DNA of 55,035 nt from Lentisphaeria bacterium. Lineage in GTDB: Bacteria > Verrucomicrobiota > Lentisphaeria > Oligosphaerales > Oligosphaeraceae. Of this stretch, positions 33,826 to 42,490 are shown piece by piece. The DNA lies in contig JAEEYQ010000071.1 in NCBI GenBank assembly GCA_016288215.1, forward strand, positions 1 to 55,035, written 5' to 3'. The notes under the pieces are model-generated. The model saw nothing but the letters and a program-made list of their open reading frames with translations. It searched no databases and was not told the DNA's origin. The number at the start of each line of letters is the position of its first letter. Positions within the stretch are counted from its first letter, which is position 1. The translations under genes were made by a program, and so were the position numbers.

Positions 33826-35643
33826 CTATTCCGTCTCGCCGTTCAGGAGGCGGAAGAAACGGGACACCACGGGGGCGGTGGTGCGGCCGCCGGAGTCGCC
33901 GTTTTCGATGACGCAGGCCACGGCGATGGTGGGTTCGGGCAGGGGGCCATAGCAGATGATCCATGTGTTCTTTTTGCGGTTGTCCTTTGACCCGATTTCC
34001 GCCGTTCCTGTTTTAGCCGCCAGCGGGATGCCGGCCTCCTTCATGGCTTTGGCGGAGCCATGAGGACTGGTGACGGTGCCCTCCATGCCTTGGCGGACGA
34101 TGGCGAGCTCCTCTTCCGTGGCGGGCAGGCGATGGCGGATTTCCACGGAGGCGTTGCGGAGGACTTTGCCGCGGTTGTCGGTGACCCGTTGGACCAGATA
34201 GGGGCGGAGGACCTTGCCGCCGTTGGCCAAAGCGGCAGTGTAAATTGCTGCTTGTAAAGGAGTTACATCAATTGCGCCTTGCCCCATGGAGACGTAGGCG
34301 GTGTCAATGACCAGCCAGTTGCGGTGCCATGCCATTTTGGCGAAGGCGCGGGAGGGAAGCAGGCCGGATGTGGTTTCTGGCAGGTCGATGCCTGTCTTTT
34401 CGCCAATGCCGGCGGCGGCGAACATGGGGGCCAGATTGTCCAGCCCCGTCTTCACGCCGATTCCGATGAAATAGGGGTTGCAGGAGACGATGATGGCCTC
34501 CCGCAAGTCCAAGTTGCCGTGGCCGCTGCGTTTGGCGCAATGGATGGGATGATCGCCGATCATGTAGTAGCCGTTGCAGTAATAGGGATCGTCCGGCGTC
34601 AACCGCCCCGAATGCAGGGCGGCCAGGGCCACCAGTGGCTTGACGATGGAGCCGGGGGTGTAGGTGTTGTTGAGGGCGCGATTGAACATGGGCTTGCGCA
34701 CGGTGTCCGCTTGCCATTCTCGGTAGAGCTGTGCCGTGATCAAATCGTGTCGATAGGCGGGGGCGGAGGCCATGGCCAAAATGGCTCCCGTGTGCACATC
34801 CACGGCGACCAACGCTCCGAAATGCCCTCGCAGCGCCGTCTCGGCCGCCGCCTGGGCGCGAGTGTCCAACGTGAGATGCAGGTTGTTTCCGGCTTGGGGC
34901 GCCCGCGACTCATGAAGGACTTCATGGACATAGCCGCTGGTGTCCACGAGGACCAGTTGGGCGCCGCCGTGACCGCTGAGTTCGCTATCATATTGGAGCT
35001 CAAGGCCTTCGCGACCGCCAATCTCACGCGTGACATAAATGCGGGCGAAGTCCCCCATGTCGTCCAGCTGGGGCTGACGGTTTCCCGTGAAGCCAAGGAC
35101 ATGGGACGCCAGCCCCTCGTGGGGGTAGACCCGCACGGTGCGTGGCGCCAAATCCACGCCGACCAGCGGAGGGGACAGCTCGGCGAAGCGGGCCCGCTCC
35201 TCCGCCGAAAGGTTTTTGAAGACGACGAGAGGCAGGGCGGGCTTTTGGTTCAGATGCTTGAGCAGCATGGCCTCGGTCAGGGGAGAGGGGCGGTTCAGCA
35301 GGAGGGAGAGCCGTGCCGCCGTGGCCATGATGTGGATGATGGTGCGGTTTTGACGGCCCGGCTGCCGCATTTCGGAGACATGGAATTCGATGTCATATTG
35401 GGCCGCGTTGTCTGCCAGCACCTCGCCGTTGCGGTCGAAGATTCGGCCACGGATGGGATTGATGCGGATGGGGCGGATGCTTTGGCGTTTGGTCTTCTCC
35501 AGATGTTCCGGCCCCTGCATCACCTGAACCTGCCACAGGCGCAGCACCAGAAGCAGCAGCGCGACCACCATGACCAGGGCGCAGAGCAGCAGCCGGCCTT
35601 TCATCATGTAGAGATGCCCCTGTCTAGTTGTCATCGGACACAT
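33826..35643 (-). CDS. mrdA: Penicillin-binding protein 2 (elongation transpeptidase)
   Basis: One N-terminal membrane helix (LLLCALVMVVALLLLVLRLW) precedes the dimerisation domain (NPIRGRIFDRNGEVLADN) and a transpeptidase domain with all three motifs: SxxK in TPGSIVKPLVAL, SxN in VSCNPYF, and KTG in AAKTGTAEIGS. PBP2 cross-links lateral-wall peptidoglycan with the rod complex. Three in-frame starts (35643, 35634, 35607) overlap or follow the mreD stop; 35607 (MMKGRLLL) has AGGGG at good distance and gives about 593 residues. It ends the ABC-F, kinase, mreD, mrdA run. Confidence 0.93.
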   Translation of the reverse strand: MCPMTTRQGHLYMMKGRLLLCALVMVVALLLLVLRLWQVQVMQGPEHLEKTKRQSIRPIRINPIRGRIFDRNGEVLADNAAQYDIEFHVSEMRQPGRQNRTIIHIMATAARLSLLLNRPSPLTEAMLLKHLNQKPALPLVVFKNLSAEERARFAELSPPLVGVDLAPRTVRVYPHEGLASHVLGFTGNRQPQLDDMGDFARIYVTREIGGREGLELQYDSELSGHGGAQLVLVDTSGYVHEVLHESRAPQAGNNLHLTLDTRAQAAAETALRGHFGALVAVDVHTGAILAMASAPAYRHDLITAQLYREWQADTVRKPMFNRALNNTYTPGSIVKPLVALAALHSGRLTPDDPYYCNGYYMIGDHPIHCAKRSGHGNLDLREAIIVSCNPYFIGIGVKTGLDNLAPMFAAAGIGEKTGIDLPETTSGLLPSRAFAKMAWHRNWLVIDTAYVSMGQGAIDVTPLQAAIYTAALANGGKVLRPYLVQRVTDNRGKVLRNASVEIRHRLPATEEELAIVRQGMEGTVTSPHGSAKAMKEAGIPLAAKTGTAEIGSKDNRKKNTWIICYGPLPEPTIAVACVIENGDSGGRTTAPVVSRFFRLLNGETE

Positions 35644-36169
35644 CCATCACGTTGTCGTTCCAGCGGGAATCATAGGGATTGACGGTGGCGAAGCGACGGA
35701 CGCCGATATGGAAGGCGATGCCGTCCCAAATCATGCTGCAAAGCGGAAAGAGCAGGGCACCGAACCCAATCTGCATCAAGGGGATACGCAGAATCTGCAG
35801 CCACGAGAGACCGCCGTGGCCCACGGCGAAGATGCGGAGAATGGACAGGATGCCGACAATGGCTCCCGTGGCCGCTCCGGGCGGAATCTGGCCGACGTGG
35901 GTGGAGAAGTCGCCGAAATAGCGCCAATTATGGCCCACGGGAATCAGCAGAAGCAGGGTGATGACATGGGCGGGGGGGCCGGCGGGGCTGCAGAGGTCCA
36001 GCCAAAGTCCTCCGAGACAGAAATAGGGCAACAGCAGGGGCCATGGATACAGCACGGCGAAATAGAGGCCGGCCATGGCCAGCAGCGGAACGGAGATGCC
36101 ATGGTTGCCGATGAGCAGCTCCGCCATGCCGGAGGCCATGAGAACGAGAAGAAGCCACAGGATATGCAT
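35624..36169 (-). CDS. mreD: Rod-shape-determining protein MreD
   Basis: The 181-residue protein has about five hydrophobic segments (ILWLLLVLMASGMAELL; PLLAMAGLYFAVLYPWPLLL; FCLGGLWLDLCSP; GAATGAIVGILSILRIF; IGFGALLFPLCSM). The size, LGGLWLDL-like element and position directly before PBP2 identify MreD, a membrane part of the rod complex. AAGGA stands nine bases before the ATG. MreB and MreC are not in the window. The match is based on topology and context, as MreD sequences are poorly conserved. Confidence 0.75.
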   Translation of the reverse strand: MHILWLLLVLMASGMAELLIGNHGISVPLLAMAGLYFAVLYPWPLLLPYFCLGGLWLDLCSPAGPPAHVITLLLLIPVGHNWRYFGDFSTHVGQIPPGAATGAIVGILSILRIFAVGHGGLSWLQILRIPLMQIGFGALLFPLCSMIWDGIAFHIGVRRFATVNPYDSRWNDNVMDVSDDN

Positions 36170-36172
36170 GGA

Positions 36173-36943
36173 TTAGCCGTCCTTCTTCATGGTGGGAGTG
36201 GCGTTGCGGCGGCGCTTGATGAAGCGGCGGTAAATGTGGTGGCGGTAGAAATTCCCCAACCGCATGTACCATGCCGGCGTGTGAAGGTCCTGCCGCTGCA
36301 TGTCGTTCAGAAGCTCTGGACAGCCATCCGACAGGATTTTGGAGAGGTTGTGGTTGTCGATGTACATGAAGAAAGGGGTCACCAGTTTGGAGAGCAGGCC
36401 ACCGGAGAAATGGCAGGCGGTGGCAAAATCGATGAGAATTGGCTTCATGTCCTTGGAAATGAGCACGTTGCCGCGCCGGATGTCTCCATGGCACAACTGA
36501 TGGGCATGGAGATTGCCAATCATGTCCTGCAGCTGTCGGTAGAACACCGCATCGGGATGGGACTCCTCCGGATGTTTGTTGCGGCGTTTCAGCGGACGAG
36601 TTCCCTCCAGAAACTCAAGAAAGAGGGTGTCTTTTTCCAGAATTCCATAAGGTGTTGATACGCAGGCATATCCGTTGTCATGTACAAGTTTGAGCTTCTC
36701 ATATTCGTTTTGGATGCAGCGACGGGCGAACAGAATGCGGATGAGCCAGAGGCGTTTGGCGTAGCTTTTGGCGAGAACCTGACGGCCATCGGGCAGGAGG
36801 AGGCGGTACACGTCGGAGTCTCCGGAGGAGCGGGCGCGTTTGATGACCGTGCCATGGCGTTCCAACATGGCCACGACGGAGCCGCAGTCTCTGGAAAGAG
36901 CCTGGATGGCGAGAATGGCGCTGTCAGACGAAGGGGATGCCAT
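36173..36943 (-). CDS. Lipopolysaccharide-kinase-like protein (WaaP/KdkA/InaA fold)
   Basis: The 256-residue protein has a kinase-like fold: QVLAKSYAKR (likely ATP-binding Lys), EYEKLKLVHDNGYACVSTPYG, catalytic loop HGDIRRGNVLI and metal-binding motif LIDFATA. This matches the WaaP/KdkA group, which phosphorylates heptose or Kdo in the LPS core at the inner membrane. The C-terminus is very basic (HIYRRFIKRRRN). It sits between an ABC-F gene (18 bases before) and mreD (three bases after), so it is probably in the cell-shape operon. The sugar target is inferred. Confidence 0.8.
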   Translation of the reverse strand: MASPSSDSAILAIQALSRDCGSVVAMLERHGTVIKRARSSGDSDVYRLLLPDGRQVLAKSYAKRLWLIRILFARRCIQNEYEKLKLVHDNGYACVSTPYGILEKDTLFLEFLEGTRPLKRRNKHPEESHPDAVFYRQLQDMIGNLHAHQLCHGDIRRGNVLISKDMKPILIDFATACHFSGGLLSKLVTPFFMYIDNHNLSKILSDGCPELLNDMQRQDLHTPAWYMRLGNFYRHHIYRRFIKRRRNATPTMKKDG

Positions 36944-36961
36944 GATGGATGCATGCGGTGG

Positions 36962-38965
36962 TTATTTGAGGGCCTGGAGCTTTTCGGCCAGTTGCCGTTC
37001 TACGTCCTCCAGGGCCTTTGAGGCGTCCTCCCAGGCCCATGAGGCGTTGATCAGCTCCTTGTCGATTTCGGCGGAGCGTTTGTTGAGGGCCGCGAAGTCC
37101 GTGCCTGGCTTGGCGGCGGTCAAGTCCTTGTAGATGGCTTTCTGCTCCGCCTCCAGAGCGGCGATGATGGACTCCTGCTTCTCGACGGCGGCGGCCCATT
37201 TCTTGCGGTCTCTGCTGAAGGAATTTCGGATGTTGGCTTCCTCACGTTTGCGGTCCTTCAGGGAGAGGCCGCCTCCGGAAGATGTTGAGGCTGAAGAGGA
37301 TGCGGCAGACGTGGCGGCAGAGGCGGACTTTGCCTCTGCGGTGGCCGCCGCCCGCGCCTTCTGCTCCGCGAGCTTTTCACAATAGTAGTCGTAGTTGCCG
37401 TAATAGCGGGTGATGGCGCCGGGGGTCAGGGCGAAGATGGTGTTGGCCAGATTGCGCACGAACGTGATGTCGTGGCTGACCAGACACAGGGTCCCCTGAT
37501 AGTTTTTCAGCGCCTCCTCCAGCGACTCCCGCGCATAGATGTCCAGATGGGTGGTCGGCTCATCCAGAAGGAGGAAGTTATTGGGGCGGAGCAGGAGACG
37601 GGCCAGAGCCAAACGGACCTTCTCGCCGCCACTGAGCACGGAGACAGGCTTCTCGATGGCGTCTCCGGAGAAACCAAAGCCGCCCAGCATGTTGCGCAGC
37701 TCGTTTTCCGTGCGGTCGGCGGAGGCGGCGCGGACGGTCTCGTAGATGGTCTTGTTGGGGTCCATGGTCTCCGAATAGTCCTGCGATTGATAGCCGATGG
37801 TCACGCCGTGGCCGATGGTCAGTTTGCCCGCGTTCAGGGGCATCAGGCCCGCGATGATGCGCAGCAGCGTGGTCTTGCCCATGCCGTTGAGCCCCACAAA
37901 GGCCGCTTTGTCCCCCCGCTCGATTTGCAAAGACAGATTTTGGAAGATGTTGTCCCGTCCGTTGTAGCTGAAGGTGCCGTTTTCCATGCGGACCACGTCC
38001 TGGCCGGAGCGCGGAGGCACGGGCAAGGTGATTTTGGGCGCCTTCACGGTAATTTGGGGGATTTCCACGTCTTCCAGCTTGTCCAGCATCTTGATGCGGC
38101 TTTGGGCCTGGGCGGCCTTGGTGGCCTTGTAGCGGAAGCGCTCCACAAAGCGCTCCAGCTGGTCCCGCCGATGGTCGATGTTCCGCTTTTGGGCGAGGAG
38201 CTGGTCATAGCGGGCCTGACGGTCATGCACGTACTGGGAGTAGTTGCCCTGATAGCGGGTCACCACGCCGCCCATGACCTCCAAGGTGACTTGGGTCAGG
38301 GAGTTGAGAAGATAGCGGTCGTGGGAAATGAGCAGCAGAGTGCCGGCAAAATTCTTGAGAAAATCTTTAAGCCATTCCACCGCAGGGACATCCAAATAGT
38401 TTGTCGGTTCGTCCAACAGCAGGATGTCCGGCTCGGCGACCAGATTTCGGGCCAGTTCGGCACGAATTTTCCAACCGCCGCTGAAGGTGTTGAAGGCGTC
38501 CTGAAAACGGCTGACCTGAAAACCAAGGCCGGAGAGGATGGTCTCCGCCTTGTTCTTGAGCTCGTAGCCGCCCTGATGTTCATATTCGGTCTGCATGGCT
38601 CCCAATTGTTTCAGAAGTCGTTCACGGTTCGTGACATCCGTCTGAAGCTGGTGCTCCAGCCTCTCGATGCGGTCATGAAGCTCCGCCAGTTCGGGGCGGG
38701 CGTTTTCCGTGTATTCCAGCAGGCTGACATGGTGCTCCACGTCGTAAATCTGCTGATGGACATAGCCGAGACGGTGGGAGGAGGGGATGGTGATTTCCCC
38801 CTTGTCCGGGCTCAGATTGCCGGAAAGCATTTCAAACAAGGTACTTTTGCCGGCGCCGTTGGGGCCGACCAGACCAACGCGTTCGCCGTCATGGACGGTG
38901 AACGTGGCGTCGTTGATGACGGCCTGGGTGCCAAAGGCCTTGACGACTGAAGAAAACTGTATCAT
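36962..38965 (-). CDS. ABC-F family ATPase (Uup/EttA type)
   Basis: The 667-residue soluble protein has two ATP-binding domains: Walker A GPNGAGKST and GLNGMGKTT, signatures FSGGWKIRAELAR and LSGGEKVRLALAR, Walker B LLLDEPTNYLD and LLLDEPTTHLD, joined by the helical linker with KRNIDHRRDQLERFVERFRY. A Ser/Ala-rich hinge and C-terminal coiled coil (EKQESIIAALEAEQKAIYK) resemble Uup. ABC-F proteins act on ribosomes and lack membrane domains. The ATG at 38965 matches the usual MIQFSSV beginning; it has no Shine-Dalgarno and follows a heptamer array directly. Confidence 0.92.
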   Translation of the reverse strand: MIQFSSVVKAFGTQAVINDATFTVHDGERVGLVGPNGAGKSTLFEMLSGNLSPDKGEITIPSSHRLGYVHQQIYDVEHHVSLLEYTENARPELAELHDRIERLEHQLQTDVTNRERLLKQLGAMQTEYEHQGGYELKNKAETILSGLGFQVSRFQDAFNTFSGGWKIRAELARNLVAEPDILLLDEPTNYLDVPAVEWLKDFLKNFAGTLLLISHDRYLLNSLTQVTLEVMGGVVTRYQGNYSQYVHDRQARYDQLLAQKRNIDHRRDQLERFVERFRYKATKAAQAQSRIKMLDKLEDVEIPQITVKAPKITLPVPPRSGQDVVRMENGTFSYNGRDNIFQNLSLQIERGDKAAFVGLNGMGKTTLLRIIAGLMPLNAGKLTIGHGVTIGYQSQDYSETMDPNKTIYETVRAASADRTENELRNMLGGFGFSGDAIEKPVSVLSGGEKVRLALARLLLRPNNFLLLDEPTTHLDIYARESLEEALKNYQGTLCLVSHDITFVRNLANTIFALTPGAITRYYGNYDYYCEKLAEQKARAAATAEAKSASAATSAASSSASTSSGGGLSLKDRKREEANIRNSFSRDRKKWAAAVEKQESIIAALEAEQKAIYKDLTAAKPGTDFAALNKRSAEIDKELINASWAWEDASKALEDVERQLAEKLQALK

Positions 38966-38968
38966 AGG

Positions 38969-39003
38969 AAATACGCAATGAGCAATTCGCAATTTGGGAA
39001 TAG
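38969..39003. repeat. Short heptamer array just upstream of the ABC-F start codon
   Basis: Five consecutive units read AAATACG, CAATGAG, CAATTCG, CAATTTG, GGAATAG on the plus strand. The array starts three bases from the ABC-F start codon, in the place of a ribosome binding site. Confidence 0.6.
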
Positions 39004-39220
39004 GAAGAGGGGATGATGGGGGTGACCATGCGAGCCGCCGCCGACCATCTTATAATAATATGATATGGATATGGGAAAGTTCGAATCGACACGCCACTTT
39101 TTTGCAAAAAAGGCAGGACCGCCTGTGGAACGTGTGGATTCCCAATTGTCAAGTGACGATTCAGACCCCTGTGGTCAGAGCAAGCCATTGTCGCTTTCAG
39201 AATCGGTCCTGAATCGTTAC

Positions 39221-39283
39221 ATTCCCAAATTCCTAATTTCTAATTCCTAATTTCTAATTCCTAATTTCTAATTCCTAATTTCC
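39221..39283. repeat. Heptamer array of alternating AATTCCT and AATTTCT units
   Basis: Nine 7-base units in perfect phase; the central seven strictly alternate AATTCCT and AATTTCT, making a 14-base dimer. The TAG stop (39275-39277) of the minus-strand propeller gene is inside the array. The same dimer occurs at 53981-54022. The remaining 39004-39220 stretch holds no gene I can support, only a short palindrome TTTTTTGCAAAAAA. Confidence 0.9.
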
Positions 39284-40150
39284 AACGGTTTCCCGAACAA
39301 GGCCGATGTATTCGTCGTGGCCATTGCGGCCATTGTACCAAAGGAGTCGCTGGCCCGTGGCGGGATCGAGGCAGACGGAGGGCTTGTAGCAGGCGTCATG
39401 ATCCCATTCGCCGGGGGCGCCGATGTCCACGATGGGGTTGTCGGGGCACCGTTGCCAACGGGTGATGCCATCGGGGGAGGTGGCGGCGCAGATGCGGGCG
39501 GTGTGGATGTCCTCATAGCCGATGTAGTACATCGCGAAGGAGCCGTCAGGGCGCTGTTCTACATGGCAGCCGCCGACGCGCTGTTGGTCGCAGCGGTCTT
39601 TCCCCTTCACGAAGATAGGATTGATAGGGGACTTACGCCATGTGAGCCCATCATCGCTTTCCGCATAGCCGAGGGCGTTGGGCTCATAGGTTTCGCCAGC
39701 GGCGTACCACATGCGGAAGACGCGGCGGGCGGAGTCATACAGCACAAAGGGGTTCATGACGGACTCCCGTTCCCACGGCAGTTCGGGAATGAGGATGGGA
39801 AGGGGCGTCCGTTCGCGGAAATGGATACCGTCGTCGCTGACGGCGTGGCCAATGCGGCTGAAGCCACGAGCCTGGCCCGTGTACCAAAGGTGGCAGAGGC
39901 CATTCACCCAAAGACAGCGGGAGCGGTTGATGTTGTCCTCCCAACCGGTTTCGGGCACAGGGGAAAGGACGATGGTGGGGGCGTTCCAATGGATGCCGTC
40001 CGTACTTTCGCAGAAGGCGATGGCGGATTTGGGGCGCCAGGAGAAATACATGCGGAAGCGGTCATCGAGGCGATGCACGTCAATGTCAAAGCAGGTCCCC
40101 AGCTCTTTGCCGCCCAGAACCGGATTCCCTTCATATTTTATCCAAGACAT
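39275..40150 (-). CDS. Five-bladed beta-propeller glycosidase-like protein (GH43/GH130-related)
   Basis: The 291-residue protein shows recurring propeller blades: FRMYFSWRPKSAIAFCESTDGIHW, LCHLWYTGQARGFSRIGHAVSDDGIHF, FRMWYAAGETYEPNALGYAESDDGLTW, and FAMYYIGYEDIHTARICAATSPDG. The repeated SDDG-x-x-W and MWYA elements are typical of GH32/43/62/68/130-like folds. It has no signal peptide, so it likely acts on internalised oligosaccharides. AAGGAAG precedes the ATG. I cannot pick the exact family. The stop codon lies in the heptamer array. Confidence 0.75.
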   Translation of the reverse strand: MSWIKYEGNPVLGGKELGTCFDIDVHRLDDRFRMYFSWRPKSAIAFCESTDGIHWNAPTIVLSPVPETGWEDNINRSRCLWVNGLCHLWYTGQARGFSRIGHAVSDDGIHFRERTPLPILIPELPWERESVMNPFVLYDSARRVFRMWYAAGETYEPNALGYAESDDGLTWRKSPINPIFVKGKDRCDQQRVGGCHVEQRPDGSFAMYYIGYEDIHTARICAATSPDGITRWQRCPDNPIVDIGAPGEWDHDACYKPSVCLDPATGQRLLWYNGRNGHDEYIGLVRETVGN

Positions 40151-40341
40151 GGTCTTCCTTGGTTTTATTTTGGCTAAGTTGCTCGAAGAGTTTTACTTAT
40201 AGTGAATGAAACAAGACAGAGTTTATTTTGCTAAGTTCTTCATATTATTGCACTTACAAAGAATGGAACAAAGTTGACAAAGGCTTTTAGGCCATGACCT
40301 TGCATGTTTTGTATAATATCTTGCGGGAAAAGATGTTAGGC

Positions 40342-41310
40342 TTACTTCTTCCCGACCACATGAACGGCGAAGCCGGCGATTTCCTCCGCCAGATAGAAGG
40401 ACTGGAGAGTTCCGTCGGCGGCTTTGCGGATGGTTTCCTCCAAAATCGGCACGCCGCAACGGCGGTACCATGCCAAAGCCCGTCGCGCGGAGCGGGCGGT
40501 GAAGGCGATGTGGCCATTGGCGCCACAGAAGGGGGACTTGCGGTTTTCGACGGCCGTTCCGGCGAAGATGGCGCTGTTTCCATGGACCAATGGCAACCGG
40601 AACAGCTTGCTGAAGCGCTGAGCCGCCGCCAGCGCCGCCGCCTCGTCGCCATGGTTCAGTCCTACGTGGGCCAGTTCAAAGCCAAGGGAGATGTCCAGAG
40701 CCTTTTGGCAAGTTGCGGTGATTTTGTCCCAACGCCCTGCCTTGATGTCCTCTTGAGAGGCGAAAAAACCGCCGCCGATGGCTGCGACGAAGGGTTTGTC
40801 CAGATAGGCGGCCATTATGTCTAGGTTGATGCCACCGGTGGGGACGAACTGGCATTGGGAGAAGGGACCGTGAAGGAGGGACAGCGCGGCAATGCCGCCA
40901 TTCTGTTCCGCGGGGAAGTATTTCAGGTGGCGGAGCCCCAATTTGACGGCGGCGGTGATTTCTGTCGCCGTGGTGGTTCCGGGCAGCGGCGGCAGCTCCT
41001 GTGCCATGCAGTATTCGCAGAGCTCCTTGTCAAAGCCAGGCATGACGATGAAAGCCGCCCCCGCTTCCTTCGCCGCGTCAACCTGTTCTTTCGTGAAGAC
41101 GGTTCCCGCGCCTAACAGCATGTGGGGGAATGCCTTATGAACTCGGCAGATGACCTCCAGAGCCCAGGGTTTCCGCATGGTCACCTCAAAGGCGTGGACG
41201 CCGCCCTCGCAAAACGCGGCCGCCAGCGGCTCTGCATCGTCTGCGCTCGGCGGACAAAGGACAGGAACCACGCCCAAATCCGCAATCTGCTCGAAAATCT
41301 GTGTGTTCAT
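40342..41310 (-). CDS. KDPG/KHG aldolase fused to a C-terminal VOC (glyoxalase-fold) domain
   Basis: Residues 1 to about 205 are an Eda-type aldolase: Glu and Arg in FEVTMRKPW, the GAGTVF loop, PGFDKELCEY, and Schiff-base Lys in LRHLKYFPAE. It would split 2-keto-3-deoxy-6-phosphogluconate to pyruvate and glyceraldehyde 3-phosphate, the last step of uronate breakdown. Residues about 212-322 form a second domain of VOC type (FELAHVGLNHGDEAAALAAA; GANGHIAFTARSARRALAWY; LAEEIAGFAVHVV). Normal Eda is about 210 residues. Neighbours include an epimerase and glycosidases, fitting sugar-acid use. Confidence 0.85.
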   Translation of the reverse strand: MNTQIFEQIADLGVVPVLCPPSADDAEPLAAAFCEGGVHAFEVTMRKPWALEVICRVHKAFPHMLLGAGTVFTKEQVDAAKEAGAAFIVMPGFDKELCEYCMAQELPPLPGTTTATEITAAVKLGLRHLKYFPAEQNGGIAALSLLHGPFSQCQFVPTGGINLDIMAAYLDKPFVAAIGGGFFASQEDIKAGRWDKITATCQKALDISLGFELAHVGLNHGDEAAALAAAQRFSKLFRLPLVHGNSAIFAGTAVENRKSPFCGANGHIAFTARSARRALAWYRRCGVPILEETIRKAADGTLQSFYLAEEIAGFAVHVVGKK

Positions 41311-41370
41311 TGTTATTCCCTTTTGATATGAAATTGCAATCTTTTTTAGTGGATGGAAGGCACCGCCGCT

Positions 41371-42450
41371 CTAAGCCTGAATATTGTAGAAGGATTTGTA
41401 CCATGTGGCGAAGCGGCGAAGTCCTTCCCGCAGAGGCGTTTGGGGACGGAAACCGAAATCTCGCTCAAGCGCGGACACGTCGGCGTAGGTCACCGGCACA
41501 TCCCCTGGCTGCATGGGAACCAGCTTCTTGTGGGCCTCGAAATCATAGGTGGAGGGCAGGACCCCGGCGCGGACCAGCTCCTGCTGCAGGATGTCCACAA
41601 AGTCCAGCAGGTTTTCCGGTGAATTGTTGCCGATGTTGTAGATTCGATAGGGAGGCAGAGGCAGTCCGTCCTCGCCCGCGGCATGCTCCGGAGCGCAGGC
41701 CATGACGCGACGGACGCCCTCCACAATGTCGTCCACATAAGTGAAGTCCCGGCGGCAGTTGCCATAGTTGAAGATTTCGATGGTCTGGTTTTGGATGAGC
41801 TTGTTGGTGAAGCTGAAATAGGCCATGTCGGGGCGGCCGGCGGGGCCGTAGACCGTGAAGAAGCGAAGGCCGGTGGAAGGGATGTCGTAGAGTTTACTGT
41901 AGGCATGGGCCAGCAGTTCGTTGGACTTTTTGGTGGCGGCGTAGAGGGAGACGGGGTTGTCCACTTTGTCGTCGGTGGAGTAGGGGATTTTTCGGTTGCT
42001 GCCGTAGACGGAGGAGCTGGATGCGTAGACCAAATGTTGGACGGGATGATGGCGGCAGGCTTCAAGGATATTGAAGAAGCCCACCAGATTGGCCTCGATG
42101 TAGCAGTCCGGATGGGAGATTGAATAGCGCACGCCGGCCTGGGCGGCCAAATTGACGGCCACGGCGGGGGCCTCCTCCTCGAAGATGCTGTCAATCAGGG
42201 ACTTGTCTGCAAGGTTGCCTTTGACGAAACGCCAGCTGGACTGGGGGTGCCGCGCAAGTTCCTCCTCAATTTGGCCAAGGCGGTAGTTTTTCAGGGCGGG
42301 GTCGTAGTAGTCGTTGAGGGAGTCCAGTCCGATGATGCGGATTTGGGGCACGGATTTGAGGAGGGCCAGGGTCAGATTGGCTCCGATGAAGCCGGCGGCG
42401 CCAGTCACAAGCACTGTCTTTCCAGATAGTTCGACATTTGGTGTAAGCAT
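41371..42450 (-). CDS. UDP-glucuronate 4-epimerase family NAD-dependent epimerase
   Basis: The 359-residue extended SDR enzyme has the nucleotide motif VTGAAGFIGANL, YASSSSVYG and the catalytic Tyr-x3-Lys in LYAATKKSNELLAHAYSKLY, followed by GLRFFTVYGPAGRPDMAYFSF, the element shared by UDP-GlcA epimerases (CapI/LspL type). It would interconvert UDP-glucuronate and UDP-galacturonate for surface polysaccharide. GGAG precedes the ATG. It lies 40 bases after cysD and 60 before the aldolase fusion on the same strand. Confidence 0.88.
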   Translation of the reverse strand: MLTPNVELSGKTVLVTGAAGFIGANLTLALLKSVPQIRIIGLDSLNDYYDPALKNYRLGQIEEELARHPQSSWRFVKGNLADKSLIDSIFEEEAPAVAVNLAAQAGVRYSISHPDCYIEANLVGFFNILEACRHHPVQHLVYASSSSVYGSNRKIPYSTDDKVDNPVSLYAATKKSNELLAHAYSKLYDIPSTGLRFFTVYGPAGRPDMAYFSFTNKLIQNQTIEIFNYGNCRRDFTYVDDIVEGVRRVMACAPEHAAGEDGLPLPPYRIYNIGNNSPENLLDFVDILQQELVRAGVLPSTYDFEAHKKLVPMQPGDVPVTYADVSALERDFGFRPQTPLREGLRRFATWYKSFYNIQA

Positions 42451-42490
42451 GGTGACTCCAATGGGTTAGAGCGATGAAAAGTCTGTTCTT

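Noticed and set aside
34279..35682. Long plus-strand open frame opposite the PBP2 gene
   Set aside because: Shadow frame; PBP2 motifs are complete on the minus strand.
37472..38950. Long plus-strand open frame opposite the ABC-F gene
   Set aside because: Antisense by-product of GC-rich codon use; the minus-strand gene has all ABC motifs.
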